A stretch of DNA of 57,494 nucleotides. Source: Anaerosacchariphilus hominis (GTDB lineage Bacteria > Bacillota > Clostridia > Lachnospirales > Lachnospiraceae). Location of the stretch: the NCBI RefSeq assembly GCF_014290175.1, contig NZ_JACOOR010000011.1:1-57494 (forward strand). The letters run 5' to 3'. Each line of letters opens with the position of its first letter. Positions within the stretch are counted from its first letter, which is position 1. Shown one piece after another: positions 31,476-38,884 of this stretch. The position numbers and the translations under genes were made by a program. The notes below the pieces were generated by a model, which saw only the letters and a program-made list of their open reading frames with translations, was not told the DNA's origin and made no database searches.

Positions 31476-33395
31476 ATGAAAATAATCAATATTGGCATTC
31501 TTGCACACGTTGATGCAGGAAAAACAACACTGACAGAAAGCCTGCTGTATACAAGCGGGGCAATCATAGAACCGGGCAGTGTAGATAAAGGCACAACAAG
31601 AACGGATTCTATGGCTTTGGAACGTCAAAGGGGAATTACCATTCAGGCTGCCGTTACGTCTTTTCACTGGAAAGAGTACAAAGTGAATCTTGTAGATACA
31701 CCGGGACACATGGATTTTTTGACAGAAGTGTACCGTTCTTTATCAGTTCTGGACGGAGCGATTTTAGTAGTGTCTGCAAAAGATGGCGTACAGGCACAGA
31801 CCAGAGTGCTGTTCCATGCGCTGAGGAAGATGAAGATACCAACCATTATTTTTATCAATAAAATCGATCAGGAAGGCTTTGTTCCTGCACAGACTTATCA
31901 AAATATCAGAGAAAAATTGACAGAAGATATGATGGTTATGCAGGAAGTTCATTTATTTTCAGAACTAACACTTTCCGACGTTGCGGATTTTGAAAAGTGG
32001 GATGCTGTGATTGCCGGGAATGATGATCTTTTAGAAAAATATCTTTCAGGAGCGCCTTTGACATTGCGGGAACTTCAGGAAGAAATAAAGCGAAGGGTAC
32101 AGCAGGGAACTTTTTTTCCGGTATATCATGGAAGCGCAAAAGAGAATATCGGGACAAAAGAATTGCTTGATGTAATCACAGATATTTTTTCATCGAAAAC
32201 GGATAACTGTCAATCGGAACTGTGCGGGTACGTTTTTAAAATTGAATATACCGAGCAGAAAAAACGACGGTGCTATGTAAGGCTGTATAGTGGTACGCTT
32301 TGCTTACGGGAAACGATTTTTTTGCAAAAAAAGGAAAAGATTAAGATTACAGAGATGTCAATTCCATTTAAGGGAGAAATTGTCCAGACAGATACTGCTG
32401 ATTCCGGGGAGATTGTTATTTTGTCTGACAACACATTAAAGTTAAATGATATTCTGGGAGACGAAAAACTGTTGCCACGCAAGGCATGGACGGATAATCC
32501 CCTGCCGCTTCTTAGGACAACGATAGAGCCAGCCAAAGCAGAGCAAAGGGAAGTGTTGCTGGATGCCCTTACAGAGATTGCGGATACTGATCCGCTTCTG
32601 CGCTTTGTGATTGATCCTGTCACTCATGAAATCATTCTTTCCTTTTTGGGGAAAGTACAGTTAGAAGTTGTTTGTTCTTTATTGAATGAAAAATATTGCA
32701 TCGAGGCAGAGGTAAAAGAGCCTACGGTCATTTATCTGGAAAGACCACGAAAAGAGGAGCATTATACAATTCATATTGAAGTGCCGCCAAATCCCTTTTG
32801 GGCGTCGATTGGTCTGGCAGTCACTCCCCTTCCTGCTGGGAGCGGAACAGAATATGAAAGCAAGGTGTCACTTGGTTATTTAAACCAAAGTTTTCAAAAC
32901 GCAGTTATGGAAGGGATTCAGTATGGATTGGAGCAGGGAGTGTATGGATGGGAGGTGACAGATTGCAGGATCTGTTTTGAATACGGAATTTATTACAGCC
33001 CAGTCAGTACTCCGTCAGATTTCCGCTTTCTTGCGCCCATTGTGCTGGAACTGGCATTAAAAAAAGCAGGAACACAGGTTTTAGAACCCTATCTTTCTTT
33101 TACCCTGTTTGCACCGCAGGAATATCTTTCACGGGCTTATCATGATGCTGTGAAATACGATGCGGTAATTGAAACAACTTCAATAAAAAATAATGAAGCG
33201 ATCTTAACTGGAGAAATACCGGCAAGACGGATTGGGGAATACAAAAGCGATCTGAATTTCTACACAAATGGAAGAAGTGTTTGCCTGACGGAATTGAAAG
33301 GGTATCAGGAAACTTCAGGGGAACCTGCAGTACAGCCCCGCCGCCCCAATAGCCGGCTGGATAAGGTTCGTCATATGTTTCAGAAGATCATGTAA
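31476..33395 (+). CDS. tet: Tetracycline resistance ribosomal protection protein, Tet(M)/(W)/(O) class
   Basis: A 639-residue EF-G-like GTPase that removes tetracycline from the ribosome. The G1 motif is AHVDAGKTT (about residues 10-18), G3 is DTPGHMDF and G4 is NKID. The C-terminal domain has [27 protein letters not shown] and [12 protein letters not shown], followed by the [16 protein letters not shown] end that is hallmark of the class. Compared from memory with Tet(M), Tet(O) and Tet(W), it is clearly distinct from each, especially at residues 130-320, so I do not assign a letter. The attenuator leader supports drug-inducible expression. Confidence 0.93.
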   Translation: MKIINIGILAHVDAGKTTLTESLLYTSGAIIEPGSVDKGTTRTDSMALERQRGITIQAAVTSFHWKEYKVNLVDTPGHMDFLTEVYRSLSVLDGAILVVSAKDGVQAQTRVLFHALRKMKIPTIIFINKIDQEGFVPAQTYQNIREKLTEDMMVMQEVHLFSELTLSDVADFEKWDAVIAGNDDLLEKYLSGAPLTLRELQEEIKRRVQQGTFFPVYHGSAKENIGTKELLDVITDIFSSKTDNCQSELCGYVFKIEYTEQKKRRCYVRLYSGTLCLRETIFLQKKEKIKITEMSIPFKGEIVQTDTADSGEIVILSDNTLKLNDILGDEKLLPRKAWTDNPLPLLRTTIEPAKAEQREVLLDALTEIADTDPLLRFVIDPVTHEIILSFLGKVQLEVVCSLLNEKYCIEAEVKEPTVIYLERPRKEEHYTIHIEVPPNPFWASIGLAVTPLPAGSGTEYESKVSLGYLNQSFQNAVMEGIQYGLEQGVYGWEVTDCRICFEYGIYYSPVSTPSDFRFLAPIVLELALKKAGTQVLEPYLSFTLFAPQEYLSRAYHDAVKYDAVIETTSIKNNEAILTGEIPARRIGEYKSDLNFYTNGRSVCLTELKGYQETSGEPAVQPRRPNSRLDKVRHMFQKIM

Positions 33396-33476
33396 GGTCT
33401 TGCGCAATGCAAGCGTTCATTGCTGGCTATTGCGGAATATCATTGATAGAATCAGTAGCAGAGAGGAGGAACTATT

Positions 33477-33929
33477 TTGAACAAGGAACAGACAGATATT
33501 ACAACAGGAAAGCAAATACGTCATCTGCGGACACAATCGGGAATGACACAAGAGGAATTAGCCGGGGAATTAAATGTTACCCGGCAGGCGCTATCGAATT
33601 GGGAGAGGGATGTCAATGAACCCGATATAAATACGTTGAAAAAAATCTGCTTTCTTTTTGGAGTCCACATGGATGATCTTGCGAAGGAGGTAATCATAAA
33701 AATGGAAACAAATATGGAAAAAACAAAACGACCGTTTAATAAGTATGATATAGCAATCGGATTATTTTACGCAGTTGGTATCTTTATCGGCATTGGTATT
33801 TTCTTTGTGGGTGGTCTGATGACAATGTCCGGTACAGGCTGGGGAGCGTCACTATTTGGAGGTTTTTGCTTTGCCCTTGTATTCGGTTTAATATGCCATG
33901 CTATTATTACATTAAAACGACATGATTAA
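33477..33929 (+). CDS. XRE-family regulator fused to a membrane domain
   Basis: A 150-residue protein. An N-terminal HTH (GKQIRHLRTQSGMTQEELAG, then ELNVTRQALSNWERDVNEP) is followed by two membrane segments (about residues 92-118 and 124-144). Small regulators of this shape may sense envelope stress. The TTG start at 33477 has GAGGAGG upstream. It follows the tet gene by 81 bp and precedes two terminators. Confidence 0.78.
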   Translation: MNKEQTDITTGKQIRHLRTQSGMTQEELAGELNVTRQALSNWERDVNEPDINTLKKICFLFGVHMDDLAKEVIIKMETNMEKTKRPFNKYDIAIGLFYAVGIFIGIGIFFVGGLMTMSGTGWGASLFGGFCFALVFGLICHAIITLKRHD

Positions 33930-33936
33930 AATGAAA

Positions 33937-33982
33937 AAAGCTGCTTGCGGTTAATAAAAAAACCGTTGTGTGGGCAGCAAAA
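33937..33982 (+). terminator. Hairpin after the XRE-membrane gene
   Basis: GCTGC...GGTT / AACC...GCAGC forms a stem followed by AAAATTTTAA. Weak T-run, so only a partial terminator. Confidence 0.45.
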
Positions 33983-34006
33983 TTTTAATGCAATAAAGAA
34001 AAAGCC

Positions 34007-34047
34007 AAACGGCGGTTTTGACAAAATCAAAGCCGCTGTTTCTTTTT
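34007..34047 (+). terminator. Strong hairpin terminator
   Basis: AAACGGCGGTTTTGA pairs with TCAAAGCCGCTGTTT around a five-base loop and is followed by CTTTTTATC. It ends the cargo block. Confidence 0.75.
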
Positions 34048-34085
34048 ATCTTCTCAAGAAATGACGCGGTACCACTGGTAAAAGC

Positions 34086-34108
34086 GGCGGCTATAGGAGG
34101 AAGCCGCC
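34086..34108 (+). promoter_or_regulatory. Hairpin carrying the ribosome binding site of a small ORF
   Basis: GGCGGCT and AGCCGCC form a perfect 7-bp stem. The loop contains ATAGGAGGA, so the Shine-Dalgarno sequence is held in the loop directly before the ATG. Confidence 0.55.
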
Positions 34109-34210
34109 ATGAGCTATAAACCATATCAACAAATTCTTACATTCTTTGACTTATCAAAAAAAGCCCGACTACCACCGGGGATGTTTCTACCCCTGAATAT
34201 GAACTTTTAA
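34109..34210 (+). CDS. small ORF, 33 residues, unknown or remnant
   Basis: MSYKPYQQILTFFDLSKKAR followed by LPPGMFLPLNMNF. It has a perfect AGGAGG in the hairpin before the ATG. No family recognised; it may be the 5' end of a lost gene. The 210 bp between it and the sigma-like gene contain nothing I can name. Confidence 0.4.
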   Translation: MSYKPYQQILTFFDLSKKARLPPGMFLPLNMNF

Positions 34211-34421
34211 ATCATCTAAATACTGCTGTTAATTCCTTTGCGTCTGTCTGCGTCTTGCAGTCAGGCGCTTTTTTCTGTTTATTCGGGACTTCGCAAAATA
34301 GCAGGGCCTTTTATAAAATTTTTCTCCGATCTTGGTTGCCAAATTGCGGTTTCCATGATTACCCCTGCGAAAGGGAGGAGAACTATCACCCGCCTTTGCG
34401 GCTGCGAAGGGAGGTGAGAAA

Positions 34422-34856
34422 ATGAAAAACTCCTATGAGCAGCGTGTTCAAAATCAGTTTGGCGGTTTTTGTACCAGGGTTTTGAAGAACGAGGCCAACC
34501 GTATTCTGAATGAATACGCAAGGCAGCGTGACCGCGAGAAATCTCTGGATGAACTATCGCCGGACGAGCTGGCACAGGCCGCCTCCTATGACAAGTATTT
34601 TCAGGACGAATATGTCTTTGAAGTGCTTGGGCAGAAAGTGTTTGTGGTCGGTGATCTGCTGGCAGAGGCTCTGTCACAGTTGCCGGAGGACAAGCGGGAT
34701 GTAATCCTGCTGTCCTACTTCCTGGGAATGACGGACCGTGAAATAAGCGAACAGCTTAATGTGGTTCGTCAGGCTATCAGTAAACGGCGCAGCGGTATCC
34801 TCAAAGAACTGCGTGAGTATTTGGAAAAGGAGGGATTTGAATGGCCCGAAACATAA
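34422..34856 (+). CDS. Sigma-70-like regulator (Tn916 Orf7-type)
   Basis: A 144-residue protein with a C-terminal sigma region 4-like HTH (LPEDKRDVILLSYFLGMTDR, then EISEQLNVVRQAISKRRSGI). Its counterpart in Tn916 helps switch on excision and transfer. GGGAGGTG lies upstream of the ATG. It overlaps the next gene by 16 bp. Confidence 0.82.
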   Translation: MKNSYEQRVQNQFGGFCTRVLKNEANRILNEYARQRDREKSLDELSPDELAQAASYDKYFQDEYVFEVLGQKVFVVGDLLAEALSQLPEDKRDVILLSYFLGMTDREISEQLNVVRQAISKRRSGILKELREYLEKEGFEWPET

Positions 34857-35083
34857 GAGAGCCCATACCGCTGCCAGTGATCCTGGCAGCCTCAGAGGGT
34901 GACGAGAGAGCCTTAAATGCTGTACTCAATCATTACAAGGGCTATATTCGTTTCCTCGCCATGAGACCTATGAAAGATGAATATGGCAACGAACACCTCT
35001 ATGTGGACGAAGATATGAGGCTTCGCCTGGAGGCTAAACTGCTGTATAGCATTGTAACAGGTTTCAAGGTTCTGCCGGTCTAA
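34841..35083 (+). CDS. HTH domain protein (Tn916 Orf8-type)
   Basis: An 80-residue protein (PLPVILAASEGDERALNAVL, then HYKGYIRFLAMRP) of the helix-turn-helix family found after the sigma-like gene in Tn916-type ICEs. It probably helps regulate the excision operon. The start lies inside the preceding gene after AAAAGGAGGG. Confidence 0.78.
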   Translation: MARNIREPIPLPVILAASEGDERALNAVLNHYKGYIRFLAMRPMKDEYGNEHLYVDEDMRLRLEAKLLYSIVTGFKVLPV

Positions 35084-35089
35084 GGTACA

Positions 35090-35450
35090 TATTACAGGCG
35101 TGTTTTGTCCTCTCTTTCCTCGCCTGGTATTTGAACCGGATCGGAGCCATAAATGCACCTTGACAAAGAAAGTCCGGACGATAACTCCGTGACAGCATAG
35201 GACAGGCAGATACATTCTCTTTCGGTGGAGCCATCTGGCAGGTGCGCCATGACCTTTTTAAGCGAGCGATCAATACCATGCCACAAAACAGCTTTGGCAG
35301 GCTGTGGGCCATGATACCCAAAGAGGACAATGATACTCCCTTACAGCCATCAGTTCGAGCGTTGATAGCGTCGCAAGCAATGGGTAGGGCCGGATGAGAA
35401 CCATGCGGGGGTGAAATTCCCGTGGAGCCATGCTAATGGCCGTCTGTTTT
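35090..35450 (+). ncRNA. Candidate structured RNA upstream of the excisionase gene
   Basis: About 490 bp (35084-35574) have no gene. The first 360 bp have unusually even GC and multiple short stems, e.g. GTCCGGAC near 35174, and a 3' part with GGCC (35388) / GGCC (35438) enclosing CGGGGG/TTCCCG and CATG/CATG. The form resembles large structured RNAs carried by mobile elements (HEARO/OMEGA or intron remnants), but I cannot assign one. It could also hold regulatory sites for xis. Confidence 0.4.
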
Positions 35451-35492
35451 GTCCTTTTTAATATGGATAAATCGAAAACTTTTTATTAGCAG

Positions 35493-35521
35493 CTGACAAT
35501 TCATATAAAGCGCGGCATAAT
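35493..35521 (+). promoter_or_regulatory. Promoter of xis-int
   Basis: CTGACA and CATAAT with a 17-bp spacer, 54 bp upstream of the excisionase ATG. An AGCAGC/GCTGCT inverted repeat flanks it (about 35487 and 35555). Confidence 0.6.
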
Positions 35522-35574
35522 GATGATAGAAGTTATGTTTTGTATGATTGATCGGCTGCTGAAAGGAGGACATT

Positions 35575-35781
35575 ATGAACCAGGCCGAAAATCGTACACC
35601 TGGCAATGTCCCCGAACAGAGAACTTACAAGGTTGAAGATATAGCCGTGATGTTAAATATCGGCCGTACTTCTGCATATAACCTTGTGAAAGAGGGACAT
35701 TTCAAAACCGTTCGAGTTGGTAATGCCATACGAATTTCCAAAAAATCATTTGACGAATGGTTAGACGCTCAGGCGTTCTAA
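35575..35781 (+). CDS. xis: Excisionase (Xis), MerR-like HTH
   Basis: A 68-residue protein with a winged-helix DNA-binding domain (TYKVEDIAVMLNIGRTSAYN, then LVKEGHFKTVRVGNAIRISK). It should bend DNA at the ICE ends and favour excision by the neighbouring integrase. AAAGGAGG precedes the ATG. Spacing to int is 24 bp, so the two are co-transcribed. Confidence 0.85.
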   Translation: MNQAENRTPGNVPEQRTYKVEDIAVMLNIGRTSAYNLVKEGHFKTVRVGNAIRISKKSFDEWLDAQAF

Positions 35782-35805
35782 CGGACAAAGAAAGGAAGAT
35801 CGATC

Positions 35806-37197
35806 ATGGCATCCATCATCAAACGAAAAAAAGCATATTCTGTTGTTTACAACTACATAGACGAAAATGGAGAAACGAAACAAAAGTGGGAAACCTGGCA
35901 TACCCATAAAGAGGCTCTAAAACGGAAAGCGGAGGTTGAGAACCAGATCAACACCGGTACTTTTCTTCCTCCCAACAATCAGAAAGTATCTGATTTTCTG
36001 TATGATTTTGTTTCCACCTATGGGGCAAAACAATGGGGCGTGTCCATGTATGACAGTCAAACCGCCCTGATCGCCAACTACATCAATCCGATTATCGGTG
36101 ATATGGAGGTTCAGGCAATTACTCCCCGTGTGGTAGATAAATACATTCAGACTCTCCAAAAGACCCCTCCTGTTTGTAAGAGGAACCGAAAACCGAAAAC
36201 AGAGTTTATTTCCAATCAGAACATTGAGAAGATCATCAAACTTCTCCGCTGTGCCTTTAAGCAGGCTGTCCGCTGGGAGCTGATTGCAAAAAATCCCTTT
36301 GAGAATACCGTATTACCGAAAACAGAGTACAAGAAACGTGACATCTGGGACGCCGATACCATCCGTATCGCTCTGGACCAGTGTACTGACAGCAAATTGT
36401 ATGTTGCTATGAACCTTGCATTTGCGTGTTCTTTGCGGATGGGAGAAATTCTTGGTCTGACCTGGAAGAATGTCCACATTGAGGATGAAAACATAGCGGC
36501 GGATAATGCCTATGTTTACATTGAGGCAGAGCTGATAAGGGCTTCCAAACAGGCGATTGAAATGATAGGAGAAAAAGATATTTTCCATATCTTCACTCCG
36601 CTTATGCCTAACACCAGCACACGGCTGATCTTGAAAAAACCGAAAACAAAATCAAGTGAGAGAAAAGTCTGGCTGCCGAAAACCGTTGCTTATATCCTCC
36701 GTGAATGGAAAAAAGCACAGGATGAGCTAAAGAGCTTCCTCGGTGAGGAATACCAAGATTATGATTTAGTGGTTGCCCTGCCTAATGGCAGGCCATGTGA
36801 GAACCGGATTATTGAGAAAGAATTTTCTCTGCTGAAAGAAAAAGCCGGATTGCCTAATGTGGTGTTCCACTCTCTCAGACATTCCAGCACTACTTATAAG
36901 CTGAAACTCAACCACGGCGATCTGAAAGCCACCCAGGGGGACACGGGCCACGCTGAAATTGATATGATTACAAAAGTGTACGCCCACATCCTCGACGAGG
37001 ACCGTAAGATCAATGCCCAGAAGTTTGAGAGTGCCTTTTATGCTAATCCTGATCTGCGGAATGTAAAGCCTCCCCAGGAGCCGGAACAGCCTCAAGCACA
37101 AACCTTAGACCTGGCGGCATTGGTGGAACAGCTCCAAAAATCCCCGGAGCTTGCAAGCACCCTGGCAGCATTGCTTACCGCTCAAAAGGCTGGCTAA
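35806..37197 (+). CDS. int: Tyrosine integrase of the ICE
   Basis: A 463-residue tyrosine recombinase. An AP2-like arm-binding domain at the N-terminus (MASIIKRKKAYSVVYNYIDE) is followed by a SAM-like core-binding domain and the catalytic domain. Catalytic residues visible are Arg211 (CSLRMGEILGL), His355 and Arg358 (HSLRHSS), a His in DTGHAEI and Tyr392 (KVYAHI). It should recombine the ICE ends with a tRNA-Arg target. It ends 197 bp before tRNA-Arg, and three TTAGCAA arm-like sites lie between. Confidence 0.93.
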   Translation: MASIIKRKKAYSVVYNYIDENGETKQKWETWHTHKEALKRKAEVENQINTGTFLPPNNQKVSDFLYDFVSTYGAKQWGVSMYDSQTALIANYINPIIGDMEVQAITPRVVDKYIQTLQKTPPVCKRNRKPKTEFISNQNIEKIIKLLRCAFKQAVRWELIAKNPFENTVLPKTEYKKRDIWDADTIRIALDQCTDSKLYVAMNLAFACSLRMGEILGLTWKNVHIEDENIAADNAYVYIEAELIRASKQAIEMIGEKDIFHIFTPLMPNTSTRLILKKPKTKSSERKVWLPKTVAYILREWKKAQDELKSFLGEEYQDYDLVVALPNGRPCENRIIEKEFSLLKEKAGLPNVVFHSLRHSSTTYKLKLNHGDLKATQGDTGHAEIDMITKVYAHILDEDRKINAQKFESAFYANPDLRNVKPPQEPEQPQAQTLDLAALVEQLQKSPELASTLAALLTAQKAG

Positions 37198-37206
37198 AAT
37201 CTCAAA

Positions 37207-37266
37207 TTAGCAAGAAGTCCATTTTTCTTAGCAAGCTCTCCATTTTAGTTCGTTTCCAATTAGCAA
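37207..37266. promoter_or_regulatory. Candidate integrase arm-binding repeats
   Basis: TTAGCAA occurs three times in the same orientation at 37207, 37228 and 37260, in AT-rich DNA between int and the tRNA gene. Arm-type sites of tyrosine integrases lie at this position. Confidence 0.5.
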
Positions 37267-37344
37267 AAAATTCATTGTAACGCATAAACAAAAAAGTAAC
37301 CCTCCAACCCTGGTAGATGGTTTTAACAAAAGGCTGCGGCTGAA

Positions 37345-37387
37345 CAAAAAAAGCTGCAAACCCTTATGAATAAAGGCTTGCAGCGTT
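37345..37387 (-). terminator. Terminator after tRNA-Arg
   Basis: On the minus strand GCTGCAA pairs with TTTGCAGC (with CC/GG inside) and TTTTTTT follows. It lies directly after the 3' end of the tRNA gene. Confidence 0.7.
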
Positions 37388-37393
37388 GTTCGC

Positions 37394-37470
37394 TGGCGTC
37401 CATGAGAGGATTTGAACCTCCGACCCCACGCTTAGGAGGCGTGTGCTCTATCCAGCTGAGCTACATGGAC
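37394..37470 (-). tRNA. tRNA-Arg(CCT)
   Basis: A complete cloverleaf: acceptor GTCCATG/CATGGAC, D arm GCTC/GAGC, anticodon stem CACGC/GCGTG with loop CTCCTAA (anticodon CCT, codon AGG), T arm GGAGG/CCTCT-like around TTCAAAT, discriminator G and an encoded CCA (37394-37396). It is the probable integration target, with its 3' end facing the ICE integrase. Confidence 0.9.
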
Positions 37471-37960
37471 ATTTATCAAAATATTAAGTTTTATGCAAGA
37501 TTTAGACTCGAACCATCTACCGCTTAGGAGGCGTGTGCTCTATCCAGCTGAGCTACTGAGACATTTATAAGTTTTATGCAATTTTCAAGGCTCGAAGGAA
37601 TCGAACAATCTGCCGCTTAGGAGGCGTGTGCTCTATCCAGCTGAGCTACTGAGACATTTATAAGTTTTATGCAATTTTCAAGGCTCGAAGGAATCGAACA
37701 ATCTGCCGCTTAGGAGGCGCTTGTTATATCCATTTAACTATGGGAACAAATGCCGTATTTTCGGGCTTTTTCAGCCTTTTCGGTCACGGCGACCAACTTT
37801 ATGAACTCAATCACTTTCGTGATGAATCATCTGATTTCTTATTTCGACATTTCTATATGCCATTGTTCAAATCGGACTCTTTGTTACCACCTTTTTAAGT
37901 TCCACGGCTTTAACTATGGTTACTTCTTAGGAGGCGTGTGCTCTATCCAGCTGACTTACA
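37471..37960 (-). repeat. Tandem array of decayed tRNA-Arg copies
   Basis: CTTAGGAGGCG starts the anticodon/D-arm segment at 37431 (intact tRNA), 37523, 37616, 37709 and 37926. The first four are spaced 92, 93 and 93 bp apart. The three at 37523, 37616 and 37709 keep the anticodon loop, but the T arm and acceptor no longer pair; the copy at 37709 has a different 5' half (GTTCCCATAGTTAAATGGAT on the minus strand). No gene is supported in 37741-38038, which also contains the palindrome GTCAGTCTTGACTGAC. Confidence 0.75.
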
Positions 37961-38038
37961 GAAACTTAAGAGTCAGTCTTGACTGACTTCACTTAAAGAG
38001 TGTACCATAAAATAAGAAAACAGACAAGGAGAAATAAC

Positions 38039-38707
38039 ATGGAACGCGAGATAGATATGAATGAGGTGTCTGACGGGAGACTGTACGGGCCTAGGGATAT
38101 GGTGAAGGCGGACTGTGGTGGCTGCGCGGGGTGCTCTCAGTGCTGTGAGAGCATGGGAAGTACGATTATCTTGGATCCCTATGATGTGTGGCGGCTGACC
38201 AGGGGGCTGGGAGTGAGCTTTGAGGCGCTTTTGCAGGACAAGCTGGAGCTGAATCTGGTGGAGGGCGTGATTTTGCCGAATATGAAGACTTCGGGAGAGC
38301 AGGAGCGCTGCGGCTTCCTGAACGAAGAGGGACGCTGCAGCATCCATGGGCTGCGGCCGGGTTTCTGCCGGATCTTTCCGCTGGGACGGTTCTATGAGAA
38401 CCACAGTTTTCAGTATTTTCTGCAGGTGCATGAATGTCCCAAAGAGCCGAAGCTGAAGGTGAAAGTGCAGAAATGGATCGACACGCCGGATTTGAAGCGC
38501 AACGAGAAGTTTATTATAGACTGGCATTATTTTCTGAAAGAAATCACCGCCCGGCTGGAAGCAGCGGACGGTGAGAATTATCAGAAGCAGGTGGACCTGT
38601 ATATTCTGAAAAGCTTTTATCAGAAGCCCTGGGAAAAAGACAGGGACTTTTATGAGCAGTTTGAGGAGCGGCTGGGCGAGGCCCGGAGCCTGTTTCTTGC
38701 TCTATAG
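38039..38707 (+). CDS. YkgJ-like cysteine-cluster protein
   Basis: A 222-residue protein with a zinc/iron-binding Cys cluster (CGGCAGCSQCC near residue 24 and CGFLNEEGRCSIHGLRPGFC near residue 90) characteristic of the YkgJ family. Function unknown, possibly an oxidoreductase. The ATG at 38039 has AAGGAG upstream; the frame extends 39 bp further without a binding site. The stop codon TAG (38705-38707) lies within the first arm of a dispersed repeat. Confidence 0.82.
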   Translation: MEREIDMNEVSDGRLYGPRDMVKADCGGCAGCSQCCESMGSTIILDPYDVWRLTRGLGVSFEALLQDKLELNLVEGVILPNMKTSGEQERCGFLNEEGRCSIHGLRPGFCRIFPLGRFYENHSFQYFLQVHECPKEPKLKVKVQKWIDTPDLKRNEKFIIDWHYFLKEITARLEAADGENYQKQVDLYILKSFYQKPWEKDRDFYEQFEERLGEARSLFLAL

Positions 38708-38868
38708 GAAATGGTGTGTCACATTAAAGCGCGAAAGTCATGCTTCCTATAGAGCAAAAAACCCTCCGGGGGGATGCGCACTCGGCGCAGTGGTAGATGG
38801 TTGCCAAGGCAACCGCGCCTCGGCGCGAGAATGTGCCAACGGCACATTCTTTCTTACTTAGGCCCTTA
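38699..38868. repeat. Dispersed multi-hairpin repeat, copy 1
   Basis: Outer arms GCTCTATAGGAA/TTCCTATAGAGC (38699-38710, 38744-38755) and AAAAA, then CCCTCCGGGGGG, TTGCCAAGGCAA, CGCGCCTCGGCGCG and GAATGTGCC/GGCACATTC. The same order of hairpins occurs at 46821-46975 with different bases in the stems. Confidence 0.8.
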
Positions 38869-38884
38869 TGAAAATCAAGAGAAC

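Larger units (their letters stand above)
1..37396. mobile_element. Tn916/Tn1549-like ICE, right-hand part (left end outside window)
   Basis: The gene order is that of a Firmicutes conjugative transposon: TrbL-like, PrgI, VirB4, CHAP hydrolase, DUF4315, DUF4366, topoisomerase III and ArdA, then relaxase and MobC on the other strand, then cargo, sigma-like and HTH regulators, excisionase and tyrosine integrase. The integrase ends 197 bp before the 3' end of a tRNA-Arg gene, which is the natural right boundary for a tRNA-targeting integrase. The left attachment site is not in the window, so total size and exact ends are unknown. A 12.3-kb mobilizable element is nested inside the topoisomerase gene. 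The right limit given is inferred from the tRNA end, not from a visible att repeat pair. Confidence 0.85.

Noticed and set aside
37431..37740. CRISPR-like array at 93-bp period
   Set aside because: The repeats are tRNA-Arg segments and the spacers are near-identical to each other.
37750..37986. 78-residue open frame beside the tRNA array
   Set aside because: It overlaps a tRNA-Arg fragment and a palindrome; no ribosome binding site or family pattern.
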